Positions 35,666-42,461 of a DNA stretch of 64,000 nt are shown piece after piece (within the stretch, counting starts at the first letter, position 1; the number at the start of each line of letters is the position of its first letter). The translations under genes and the position numbers were made by a program. The stretch is from JBMYTN01 sp049604415 (GTDB lineage: Bacteria; Pseudomonadota; Alphaproteobacteria; Rhodospirillales; Rhodospirillaceae), in the NCBI GenBank assembly GCA_049604415.1, contig JBMYTN010000001.1:168332-232331 (forward strand), written 5' to 3'. A model generated the notes under the pieces. The model searched no databases, had not been told where the DNA came from, and saw nothing but the letters and a program-made list of their open reading frames with translations.

Positions 35666-36625
35666 ATGCCCGCTTCCCCGCTCCAGATCGTGTTTCTTGA
35701 CGCCGGATCTTTTGGCACCGAGGTCCGCTTGCCAGACTTTGGCTTTGCCCATGAGATGACCGAGCATGAGCATACCCTGCCCGATCAAGTCCTGGAGCGG
35801 GCCCGTGGTGCTGACATCATCCTGACCAACAAGGTTCCGGTGCGACGCGACAGCATCGAGAAACTGGAGCGGTTGAAGCTGATTGGGGTGACGGCCACGG
35901 GGACCGATTGCGTCGACAAGGAGGCCTGTGCGGAGCATGGCATTGGCGTGGTCAATGTGACGGGCTACGCCACGACCTCAGTGCCGGAACATGTCATGGG
36001 CATGATGCTGACCCTTCAGCGCAATCTGGTTGCCTATGGAGCCTCCGTGGCCCAGGGACGCTGGCAACAGTCGAAGCATTTTTGTTACCTCGATTTTCCG
36101 ATCAAGGATCTTGGCGGCTCGACCTTGGGCATGGTGGGTAGCGGCAGCCTTGGACGGGCGACGGCACGCCTCGCCGAAGCCTTTGGCATGGAGGTCATCT
36201 ACGCCGACCGCAAAGGCAGCCCAACCGCGCGCGACGGCTATGTGCCCTTCGCCGAGATGCTGGCCCGGGCCGATGTGATCTCCCTCCATTGCCCGCTGAC
36301 GCCGGAGACCCACCACCTGCTCGGCGAGGCAGAATTCAAAGCCATGGCCGCCCGGCGTCCCCTGATCCTGAACACGGCCCGGGGGCCCTTGATCGATGAC
36401 ATGGCTCTGATCAAAGCCTTGGACGCGGGCTGGATTTCCGGGGCCGGTCTGGATGTGATCTCCCAGGAACCGCCGCCAGCGGATCATCCCCTGCTCGGCC
36501 TTGCCGGGCGGCCCAATGTGCTGATCACGCCCCATGTGGCCTGGGCCAGTCGCAACACCATGGAGGCGCTCTGTACCCAGCTGGTGGACAATGTGAACCG
36601 CTATGTGGCTGAAAATATTAGCTAA
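35666..36625 (+). CDS. D-isomer-specific 2-hydroxyacid dehydrogenase (glycerate/hydroxypyruvate type)
   Basis: This 319-residue NAD-dependent dehydrogenase has the dinucleotide-binding loop GMVGSGSLG (about residue 154) and the catalytic Arg in NTARGPLID. The Glu is in ISQEPPPADHP and the His in ITPHVAWAS. The pattern, including VTATGTDCVDKEAC and GYATTSVPEHV, is closest to HprA-like glycerate dehydrogenases, which interconvert hydroxypyruvate and D-glycerate. The ATG at 35666 is the first Met of the Rossmann-like start. It is convergent with the glutaryl-CoA dehydrogenase gene, separated by 22 bp with an AT-rich inverted repeat around its stop codon. Confidence 0.9.
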   Translation: MPASPLQIVFLDAGSFGTEVRLPDFGFAHEMTEHEHTLPDQVLERARGADIILTNKVPVRRDSIEKLERLKLIGVTATGTDCVDKEACAEHGIGVVNVTGYATTSVPEHVMGMMLTLQRNLVAYGASVAQGRWQQSKHFCYLDFPIKDLGGSTLGMVGSGSLGRATARLAEAFGMEVIYADRKGSPTARDGYVPFAEMLARADVISLHCPLTPETHHLLGEAEFKAMAARRPLILNTARGPLIDDMALIKALDAGWISGAGLDVISQEPPPADHPLLGLAGRPNVLITPHVAWASRNTMEALCTQLVDNVNRYVAENIS

Positions 36626-36647
36626 ATATTATCCTATGCAAGATGGA

Positions 36648-37829
36648 TCAGGAGAAAGCCTGCAAACCGGTCTGTGCCCGCCCCAGGATCAAGGCATGCA
36701 TATCCTGGGTGCCTTCATAGGTGTTGACGGTCTCCAAATTGATCATATGGCGGATCACCGGGAAATCCTCGGAAATGCCATTGCCGCCCAACATATCCCG
36801 GGCATGCCGGGCCGCCTCTAGGGCCTTCAGGCAGTTGTTGCGCTTGATCATGGAGATCATCTCTGGCGCCATATCGCCACTGTCGAACAGGCGCCCGACC
36901 CGCAAGGCCGCCTGGAGCCCCAAGGCAATGTCAGTCTGCATATCGGCCAATTTGCGTTGGTAAAGCTGGGTCGCCGCGATGGGTTTGCCGAACTGTTTGC
37001 GGTCCAAACCATAATCCCGCGCCGTCATCCAGCAGGCCTCCGCAGCGCCCATCACCCCCCAGGCGATGCCATAGCGCGCCCGGTTCAAGCAGCCAAATGG
37101 CCCTTTGAGGCCTTCCACCCCCGGCAACAGAGCCTCCTCGCCGACCTCTAGGTCCTCCATGACAATCTGGCCGGTCACGGAGGCCCGCAGGGACAGCTTG
37201 CCCGCTATTTTCGGCGCGCTGAGGCCCGCCATGCCCTTTTCCAGCACAAAACCGCGCACCGCGCCGCCATGGGCTTCAGAGCGGGCCCAGACCACAAACA
37301 CATCTGCGATGGGGCTGTTGCTGATCCAGGTCTTGGTGCCGTTCAAGCGATAACCTCCCCCGGGAAGCGCCTCGGCTTTGGTCGCCATGCTAGCGGGGTC
37401 GGAGCCCGCATCGGGCTCGGTCAGACCAAAACAGCCAATCCACTCCCCGCTGGCCAACTTGGGCAGATAGGTTTGTTTTTGCGCTTCTGAGCCATAGGCC
37501 AGGATCGGATAGATCACCAGGCTGGATTGGACACTCATCATCGAGCGGTAGCCACTGTCGATGCGTTCAATCTCACGCGCAACCAAGCCATAGGACACAT
37601 AACCCGCCTCGGCCCCGCCATAGGCCTCGGGCAAGGTGACGCCAAGCAACCCGGTCTCCCCCATTTCGGTGAAAATCGCCGGGTCGGTGCTTTCCTCCTG
37701 ATAGGCTTGACGCACCCGAGGCGCGAGACGGTCTTGGGCATAAGCGCGCGCACTGTCGCGGATCATGCGTTCTTCCGCGCTCAGCTGTTGGTCAAACAGA
37801 AACGGATCGTCCCATTGAAAGGCGGGCAT
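36648..37829 (-). CDS. gcdH: Glutaryl-CoA dehydrogenase
   Basis: This 393-residue acyl-CoA dehydrogenase has flavin/substrate motifs CFGLTEPDAGSDP and KTWISNSPIAD, and the C-terminal catalytic-Glu segment VNTYEGTQDMHALILGR. These, with an N-terminus of the form FQWDDPFLFDQQLSAEE, are characteristic of glutaryl-CoA dehydrogenase rather than short-chain enzymes. It oxidatively decarboxylates glutaryl-CoA to crotonyl-CoA in lysine, tryptophan or benzoate breakdown. No pathway partner is adjacent, though crotonyl-CoA could feed polyhydroxyalkanoate synthesis. ATG 37829 starts at the position normal for the family. Confidence 0.93.
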   Translation of the reverse strand: MPAFQWDDPFLFDQQLSAEERMIRDSARAYAQDRLAPRVRQAYQEESTDPAIFTEMGETGLLGVTLPEAYGGAEAGYVSYGLVAREIERIDSGYRSMMSVQSSLVIYPILAYGSEAQKQTYLPKLASGEWIGCFGLTEPDAGSDPASMATKAEALPGGGYRLNGTKTWISNSPIADVFVVWARSEAHGGAVRGFVLEKGMAGLSAPKIAGKLSLRASVTGQIVMEDLEVGEEALLPGVEGLKGPFGCLNRARYGIAWGVMGAAEACWMTARDYGLDRKQFGKPIAATQLYQRKLADMQTDIALGLQAALRVGRLFDSGDMAPEMISMIKRNNCLKALEAARHARDMLGGNGISEDFPVIRHMINLETVNTYEGTQDMHALILGRAQTGLQAFS

Positions 37830-37930
37830 GGTTGCGCGCTCCAGGCGGGGTCAAAGCCCCATGCGTTGACGGAAAAACACTCTGTAGGCGATTGATTTAA
37901 CGCCGGAATTTGACCGTTCTCAGAAACCAA

Positions 37931-38725
37931 TCAAGCCCCGATTTCAATGCGATGGCGGCGACAGGCCTTTTGGAACAAGCGCAGCGCATGGTCATAGACC
38001 GCACGGTCAATTTCCGTGATCGCATCCATGGCCGCATAATCTTCCGGCGTCAATTCAAGGCCATGAGCCCGGGGATCCGGAGCCCGATTGTCGCGATAGT
38101 CCTGGGCCGGGGCCGGCAGGTCAAGGGCTGCGGCAAACAACCGCAAGGTCTCCGGATGGTGGTCGGCCAGACCGAACGCATCCATCGCCTCCAGACCGGC
38201 AACGGCGTTGCGATAAAGGTCCGGGCCGCGGCTGAGGGCATAGAGCGCCTCCTCGGTGCCCACGGACATGCTGTTGAGTTGTTTTTCTTCTGGCGTCCTT
38301 GGCTTGAAGATCTCCAAGGCCGGGGCGAGCGAGGCCAAATACCGCGCCTGGAAATTCTCCACCGTGCGGGAAAGCACCGGGTGGGCGCAATATTCGGCGA
38401 TGGTCACATTGCGCGCGATCTTGTGATAGGGGTGCAGCATGTCGCGCCGCACATGTTTGATATGGGACAGGGTGCGCAGCATGGGATTGCGCAACACCGT
38501 GACCATGCGGGGCATGAAGCGCAGCCAGAGCGGAAACAGGCCGCCAAAATGGCCGACAAAAACCTGCCAGGAGGCCAGGTCAGCCCCCGGATCCGCCATC
38601 AACTCATCCCAGATCCGATGCGGGCAGATGCTGTCCTCGGGCAAGACATCGACAAAATAATGCAGGGTGCTGGTCCCAGCCGTTTTTGGGATGTGCAAAA
38701 AATACATAACATCATCAGGGGCCAT
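37931..38725 (-). CDS. Sulfotransferase-family protein (Sulfotransfer_2 type)
   Basis: This 264-residue protein has a 5'-phosphosulfate-binding loop HIPKTAGTS at residues 11-19 and a 3'-phosphate segment VTVLRNPMLRTLSH near 75-88. These are the two PAPS-binding motifs of cytosolic-type carbohydrate sulfotransferases. The likely role is transferring sulfate from PAPS to a sugar or lipid at the cell surface; the acceptor is unknown. ATG 38725 directly precedes the first strand. It lies about 100 bp upstream of gcdH on the same strand but has no obvious functional link to it. Confidence 0.85.
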   Translation of the reverse strand: MAPDDVMYFLHIPKTAGTSTLHYFVDVLPEDSICPHRIWDELMADPGADLASWQVFVGHFGGLFPLWLRFMPRMVTVLRNPMLRTLSHIKHVRRDMLHPYHKIARNVTIAEYCAHPVLSRTVENFQARYLASLAPALEIFKPRTPEEKQLNSMSVGTEEALYALSRGPDLYRNAVAGLEAMDAFGLADHHPETLRLFAAALDLPAPAQDYRDNRAPDPRAHGLELTPEDYAAMDAITEIDRAVYDHALRLFQKACRRHRIEIGA

Positions 38726-39084
38726 GGACCTAGACCTTTGGATGGGAATGAAAGCGGTGATGTAAGGAGTTTTTCACACCCCTGCCCCCTTGAGAAGATA
38801 GGGAAAATGGCTTTGATCGGTTTTAGAGCCCTAACACGACTGCCAAAAGTGGTTTTTTTGTCGCGATTTAAGGGAAATCTCGGCCTGCGGCGAATATGCG
38901 ATAAGTCGTTGCAATGCAACAGCTTGGCTTTTCCCTAGCCGATAACACCCAATGACCATACAGCTTTCAAGGGATTGAGCTGATTTCTGCTCCCTTGATC
39001 TGCCGAACAATCATAACTTTATCTTTTCTGACCCCCTATAGACGGCCCTAACGTGGGATCAAGGCACGAGGATTGACTGACGCG
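38726..39084. other. Divergent intergenic region (sulfotransferase / response regulator)
   Basis: This 359-bp stretch has no convincing gene. It is AT-richer near 38990-39040, where the promoter of the response-regulator gene is expected. I see no repeats or hairpins strong enough to report. Confidence 0.4.
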
Positions 39085-39441
39085 ATGACAAAAATTCTGG
39101 TCGTGGATGACGAGTTGTTGATGCGCAAATCGCTGGAAAAAATCCTATCGACAAAGGGTTATACAATTGTCACGGCAGCCAATGGGCAAGAAGGGGTCGA
39201 GACCTTTAAGACCGAGGCGCCGGATTTGGTTCTGATGGATTTGAGCATGCCGGTGATGCATGGCTTTGATGCCACCAAGGCGATCCGGGCGACGGGATCC
39301 AAGGTTAAAATTCTGGTCCTGACAGCGGAAAATCAGCAGGCCAATTATGAGGAGGTTTATGCGGCAGGTGCCGATGGATATATGTCCAAACCAGTGAATT
39401 TCGAAAACCTCCTTAGTCGCATAGCCGAAGAACTGGGCTGA
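39085..39441 (+). CDS. Single-domain response regulator (CheY-like)
   Basis: This 118-residue receiver begins MTKILVVDDELLMRKSL. The phosphoacceptor Asp is in LVLMDLSMPVMHG, the switch Thr in ILVLTAE, and the conserved Lys in YMSKPVNF. No output domain is present. A TTG at 39073 would add four residues; ATG 39085 fits the first beta strand. The next gene, encoding an HPt/pseudo-receiver protein, begins 4 bp after the stop, so the two are surely co-transcribed and probably partners in a phosphorelay. Confidence 0.93.
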   Translation: MTKILVVDDELLMRKSLEKILSTKGYTIVTAANGQEGVETFKTEAPDLVLMDLSMPVMHGFDATKAIRATGSKVKILVLTAENQQANYEEVYAAGADGYMSKPVNFENLLSRIAEELG

Positions 39442-39445
39442 ACCC

Positions 39446-40219
39446 GTGCCACCCGATTCAGATATCGAACAAATCCTGGCGGAAATGCGCGATGAGTTTC
39501 TCGCCGACACTGCCGACAAGCTCGAAGACGTTAACGAATATATTCAAGCCATCGCAGATCAGTCCGGTCGGTTCGAGGACACCATGCTGTCGATCCGACG
39601 GATCACCCATTCCATAAAAGGCAATGCGGGCAGTTTTGGGCTGCCCACCGTGTCCCGCATCGCCCACACCTTTGAAGACTATATCGACGTCATGCGGGGC
39701 GAAGGCCGGGCCGAGCCCTCGGGCCTATCGTTTTATGTCGATACCATTGCCGAGATCATTCAGACCGGCAAAGAACCAGACGAAGACGCAGCCGATGCGA
39801 TTTTGCGCAGCCTGCCCGCTCCGACCCCAGCCTCTGTGGAACCGCTGGATGGCGAGCCCCGCTCGGCCATCCTGGCCATGGCCCCAAGCGTTCAACGCAA
39901 AATCATTGCCAAAGAACTGATCCAGGCGGGCATTCGAGTGATCCATGTGGATGACGCCATCCCGGCCATCGACATGGCCTTGTCCCTGCGCCCGGAATTG
40001 ATGGTGACCGGCATGCAATATCGGCGGATGACCGGTCTTGAGATCGCCAAAGCCCTGGGGGCCTTCGAGCGGATGCAAAACACCAAAGTGATTGTTTTGA
40101 CCTCTGATCCAGCCAAATGCACCCCAGCGGACCAACCTGCAAACAGCAAAATTGTCTTGAAAGGGCCGAAATTCGCCAAAGATATGAAGGCCGCCCTGGG
40201 CTGGGCCGGGATCACTTGA
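39446..40219 (+). CDS. HPt phosphotransfer protein fused to a degenerate receiver domain
   Basis: This 257-residue protein has an N-terminal HPt domain (about 1-115) with the phospho-His in THSIKGNAGSFGL (His55). A C-terminal receiver-like domain (about 138-255) lacks the key residues: the acidic pocket reads LAMAPS, and the phosphoacceptor position in MVTGMQYRRMTG is Gly189. The Lys region survives as VLKGPKF. The second domain is thus a pseudo-receiver, perhaps for protein binding. The start is GTG 39446, 4 bp after the CheY-like gene. The pair looks like a self-contained phosphorelay module with its kinase elsewhere. Confidence 0.88.
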   Translation: MPPDSDIEQILAEMRDEFLADTADKLEDVNEYIQAIADQSGRFEDTMLSIRRITHSIKGNAGSFGLPTVSRIAHTFEDYIDVMRGEGRAEPSGLSFYVDTIAEIIQTGKEPDEDAADAILRSLPAPTPASVEPLDGEPRSAILAMAPSVQRKIIAKELIQAGIRVIHVDDAIPAIDMALSLRPELMVTGMQYRRMTGLEIAKALGAFERMQNTKVIVLTSDPAKCTPADQPANSKIVLKGPKFAKDMKAALGWAGIT

Positions 40220-40254
40220 ACAAACAAAGCCAATAAAGCGCTTTAGGAGGTTCC

Positions 40255-40599
40255 ATGACCGCCACCGGACCGATCCTGCGGATTTTTGAGGTCCAGTCCA
40301 AGCCGGGCTGTGCCCCGACCTTGCTGGAGAAATTTGCCACCACCTCTGCGGCTGTGGTCAAAGACGAGCCGGGCAATGGCGGGTATTTTTTCGGCCAGCT
40401 GGTTGCCAGTGATAAAGACGGCGTGATGTTTGTGTCGATCTGGAAAGACATGGCCGCCGTTCAGGAAAAATTTGGCGCGGACTGGCAGGTCTCCTATCTG
40501 CCGGAAGGCTATGAGGACCTCATTGAAACCTGCTCGGTGCGCCATTTGGCTTTGAATGGCCAATGGCATGCTGATCTAACGGCCATTCTGCCGACGTAG
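40255..40599 (+). CDS. ABM-like ferredoxin-fold small protein
   Basis: This 114-residue single-domain protein resembles antibiotic-biosynthesis-monooxygenase (ABM)-like dimeric alpha/beta barrels: ILRIFEVQSKPGC start, GYFFGQLVASDKDG middle, FVSIWKDMAAVQEKFG helix. Such proteins are often small oxygenases or stress-linked proteins of unknown substrate. A good ribosome site TAGGAGG precedes ATG 40255. It follows the HPt gene by 35 bp on the same strand and may be read through from that operon. Confidence 0.75.
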   Translation: MTATGPILRIFEVQSKPGCAPTLLEKFATTSAAVVKDEPGNGGYFFGQLVASDKDGVMFVSIWKDMAAVQEKFGADWQVSYLPEGYEDLIETCSVRHLALNGQWHADLTAILPT

Positions 40600-40636
40600 A
40601 CCAAGAGCCACTCTGTTAAAAAGGCTCGTTTTCCCC

Positions 40637-40768
40637 ATGACCTCGATCGAACGCCTCTATGTGTTCAGCATCATCGCGATGTGGGCGATCATCCTCTATC
40701 TCAACGCCAATACGGATCCGGCGGAGCTAGAGCGCTTGAGCAAAATCGAGCCTTGGCCGATGCCCTAG
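40637..40768 (+). CDS. 43-residue single-pass membrane peptide
   Basis: The frame reads MTSIERLYVFSIIAMWAIIL then LNANTDPAELERLSKIEPWP: a short cytoplasmic start, one membrane helix and an acidic tail. I do not recognise a family. It lies 37 bp after the ABM-like gene. No strong ribosome site precedes the ATG, so expression is uncertain, but the protein-like composition and the stop just before the convergent CIA30 gene make it plausible. Confidence 0.45.
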   Translation: MTSIERLYVFSIIAMWAIILYLNANTDPAELERLSKIEPWPMP

Positions 40769-40775
40769 AAAGGCA

Positions 40776-41306
40776 TCAAACATCATTGGAATAAAAGCGG
40801 ATATCCGCCACGGCCAAATCGACCGCAAAAGCCCGACCGATGGCCACAAGTCCAATGCGGCGCAATCGGGTCAGATCCAAAGGCGCGTCGGTGCGATGGG
40901 CTGAGAAGCCCGCGAAGGGCAGATGGATCGTCGTCCAGGCGGGCCCTGCCGTGAAGCCCTGGCGATAGGACTCCCAAGGCCGCTGTGTATCCGCCGAGCG
41001 CAGATGCAGATTGTAGTCCTGGTCATTGCCGAACACATCCAGACGGATCCCGGTCCAATGGCTGGCATCGACCAGTGACCCGTCACAGGTCAAATCCAAG
41101 GCGCTCTGAATAAAACCGCCATTGTTTTCCAGGCTGACAGCCCCCCGCATCCGGGCACAGGCCCGCCCACCCAGATGATTGGGGGCCAAAGTGCCTTTGG
41201 ACACGCCCCCCATCACGCGGTCGGAAACAAAAGACCATTCAGAACCCACCGCTGCCTTTGGGGGGGCGAGCCTAAAATCATCAATCACTTCAGCGGCACG
41301 GGGCAT
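40776..41306 (-). CDS. CIA30-family protein
   Basis: This 176-residue protein has the CIA30 (complex I intermediate-associated protein 30) galactose-binding-like fold. It contains SEWSFVSDRVMGGVSKGTL near the N-terminus, GGFIQSALDL, and a C-terminal RIGLVAIGRAFAVDLAVADI strand set. In eukaryotes the family assists complex I assembly; bacterial members are poorly understood. The frame stays open upstream to 41489, but the conserved part starts just after the Met at 41306 and the upstream residues are low-complexity. It converges on the small membrane-peptide gene with 7 bp between stops. Confidence 0.8.
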   Translation of the reverse strand: MPRAAEVIDDFRLAPPKAAVGSEWSFVSDRVMGGVSKGTLAPNHLGGRACARMRGAVSLENNGGFIQSALDLTCDGSLVDASHWTGIRLDVFGNDQDYNLHLRSADTQRPWESYRQGFTAGPAWTTIHLPFAGFSAHRTDAPLDLTRLRRIGLVAIGRAFAVDLAVADIRFYSNDV

Positions 41307-41636
41307 GGAGGGCGTTTCTCGCGGGTCAGAAAACCACCCCAGCACAGGACGGCCAACCAAAGCTGATCGCCACAGCACCGGGGTGGACTTCCACCGGTGT
41401 CGGGGGGAGTGATCGTCACCGGCGGAATGAGACGGCAAGGGTTGCTGGGAAGAGCGGAACAGCAACCCCTGCCGCTCAGCCCTTGGCATGCGTCGGCCAA
41501 AGGCTGAAACTTATGTCTCCCTTACGTGCCTTGGGGGATTTGGGATCACGGATGATCGACCAATTTTGTTTTCATTCTTGCGGCCCGGGCGCTGAGTTAG
41601 CCTCTCCCTTCTGCTTGGCAACCTTCGGAGCCTGTC
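41307..41636. other. Intergenic region with decayed appearance
   Basis: This 330-bp stretch lies between the CIA30 gene and the truncated remnant at 41637. Frames on both strands are open over parts of it, but none shows family similarity, a good start site or normal composition. I see no mobile-element ends. Confidence 0.4.
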
Positions 41637-41750
41637 ATGTCGACACCATCAGTCCTTCTGATTGGCCTTGACCCGGCTGTTGTGAATTACGAGAAATTGC
41701 CCGGACTGACCCCAGAGAAACTTCAAGCGGCGCTGGATTTAGGTTCCTAA
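41637..41750 (+). pseudogene. 5' remnant of a conserved hypothetical gene
   Basis: A good ribosome site (GGAG, six bases upstream) leads into MSTPSVLLIGLDPAVVNYEK, then LPGLTPEKLQAALDLGS and a TAA. The start looks like the N-terminus of a larger alpha/beta protein (beta strand VLLIGLDP followed by a helix) cut off after 37 residues. I recall longer bacterial proteins with this opening, but cannot confirm here. It ends 3 bp before the start of the interrupted DUF6434-like gene, so the missing 3' part was probably deleted. Confidence 0.5.
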
Positions 41751-41753
41751 CCG

Positions 41754-42102
41754 ATGGCGGACTTTGACTGGCATTGCGATCCCATAACCCGGGACACGGT
41801 GGTGAATGCGGCCTATCGCAACACTCAAAATGTCCGGCGGTTCCTGAAAAGCCAGTGCGGCGAGGATTTCAAATTCGACCGCCCTTTCATGGCCTGGATC
41901 AAAAATGATGCACCTAAGGCGATTTCCGCGACGATTGTATCGCGGAAATCGCCCTAACTTTTTGTGTTGTCGCATTTTCGAACCGCCGAACCGGACCCAC
42001 TTCGGCTGAAAATGCTCGAAAACCATGGGCGATGTGGCCGATGAGTGGCTGCGACGCAAAGATCCAGACCCCATATCTCCGTCGGACCCCCTGCCCCGAT
42101 AA
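41754..42102 (+). pseudogene. DUF6434-like gene interrupted by a 103-bp insertion
   Basis: The left part encodes MADFDWHCDPITRDTVVNAAY, RNTQNVRRFLKSQCGEDFKF and FMAWIKNDAPK, matching the DUF6434-type domain. It then runs into unrelated sequence and stops at 41957. The missing end resumes in another frame at 42022 as TMGDVADEWLRRKDPDPI and stops at 42102. Joining 41918 to 42022 restores APKTMGDVADEW, which fits the family. The 103-bp insert causes the frameshift and premature stop. The protein is probably inactive unless the 67-residue truncated form folds. Confidence 0.7.
41919..42021. mobile_element. Short palindromic insertion (REP/MITE-like) within the DUF6434-like gene
   Basis: The inserted 103 bp consists of two imperfectly separated hairpins. 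The first has a perfect 14-bp stem (arms 41918-41931 and 41940-41953, the first base belonging to the target or a junction repeat). The second has CATTTTC/GAAAATG outer and GCCGAA/TTCGGC inner pairs between about 41972 and 42014. It has no coding capacity. Size, palindromy and position inside a gene fit a non-autonomous repetitive element; target-site duplication is not obvious. Confidence 0.6.
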
Positions 42103-42115
42103 AGCGAGCCACAGG

Positions 42116-42415
42116 ATGAAACCCACCCTGCCCCTTATGGCCCTGACATTGGTGTTTGGTGCCTGGATGGTGCCGACGGCTGCATCGGCCAACTCTGCTG
42201 AGGCGGCCCGGGAAAACTTTCAGCAAGCCGACGCCAACAACGACCTGAAACTCAACGCCGATGAGTTTAAAAACTTTATCGATTTCAATGCGGATGACAG
42301 CATCGGCAATGCGGATCGGGTCCGGTCGTTCAACATGTATGAGCGCGCCTTTGGCCGCATTGATGGCAATGGGGACGGCTTCGTCACGCCCGACGAAATG
42401 CGAGCGATGCAATAG
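42116..42415 (+). CDS. Small secreted EF-hand protein
   Basis: This 99-residue protein has a signal peptide (MKPTLPLMALTLVFGAW, cleavage probably after ASA near residue 25). Two EF-hand loops follow: DANNDLKLNADEF near residue 39 and DGNGDGFVTPDEM near residue 84, both with canonical Asp/Asn spacing. It should bind calcium in the periplasm or outside. AGG lies just before ATG 42116. The start is 13 bp beyond the end of the interrupted DUF6434-like gene, and an upstream open extension overlaps that remnant and is not coding. Confidence 0.85.
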   Translation: MKPTLPLMALTLVFGAWMVPTAASANSAEAARENFQQADANNDLKLNADEFKNFIDFNADDSIGNADRVRSFNMYERAFGRIDGNGDGFVTPDEMRAMQ

Positions 42416-42461
42416 GCTTCCGGCGACCCAGGCCTGCAGCGCGGGCGGGATCTCATACCAC

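Noticed and set aside
40605..40632. Hairpin with short T-run after the ABM-like gene
   Set aside because: Only five stem pairs around a 13-nt loop; too weak to call and it precedes a likely co-transcribed small gene.
41285..41500. Cys/Pro-rich minus-strand frame upstream of the CIA30 gene
   Set aside because: No ribosome site, odd composition, and it overlaps the CIA30 start in another frame.
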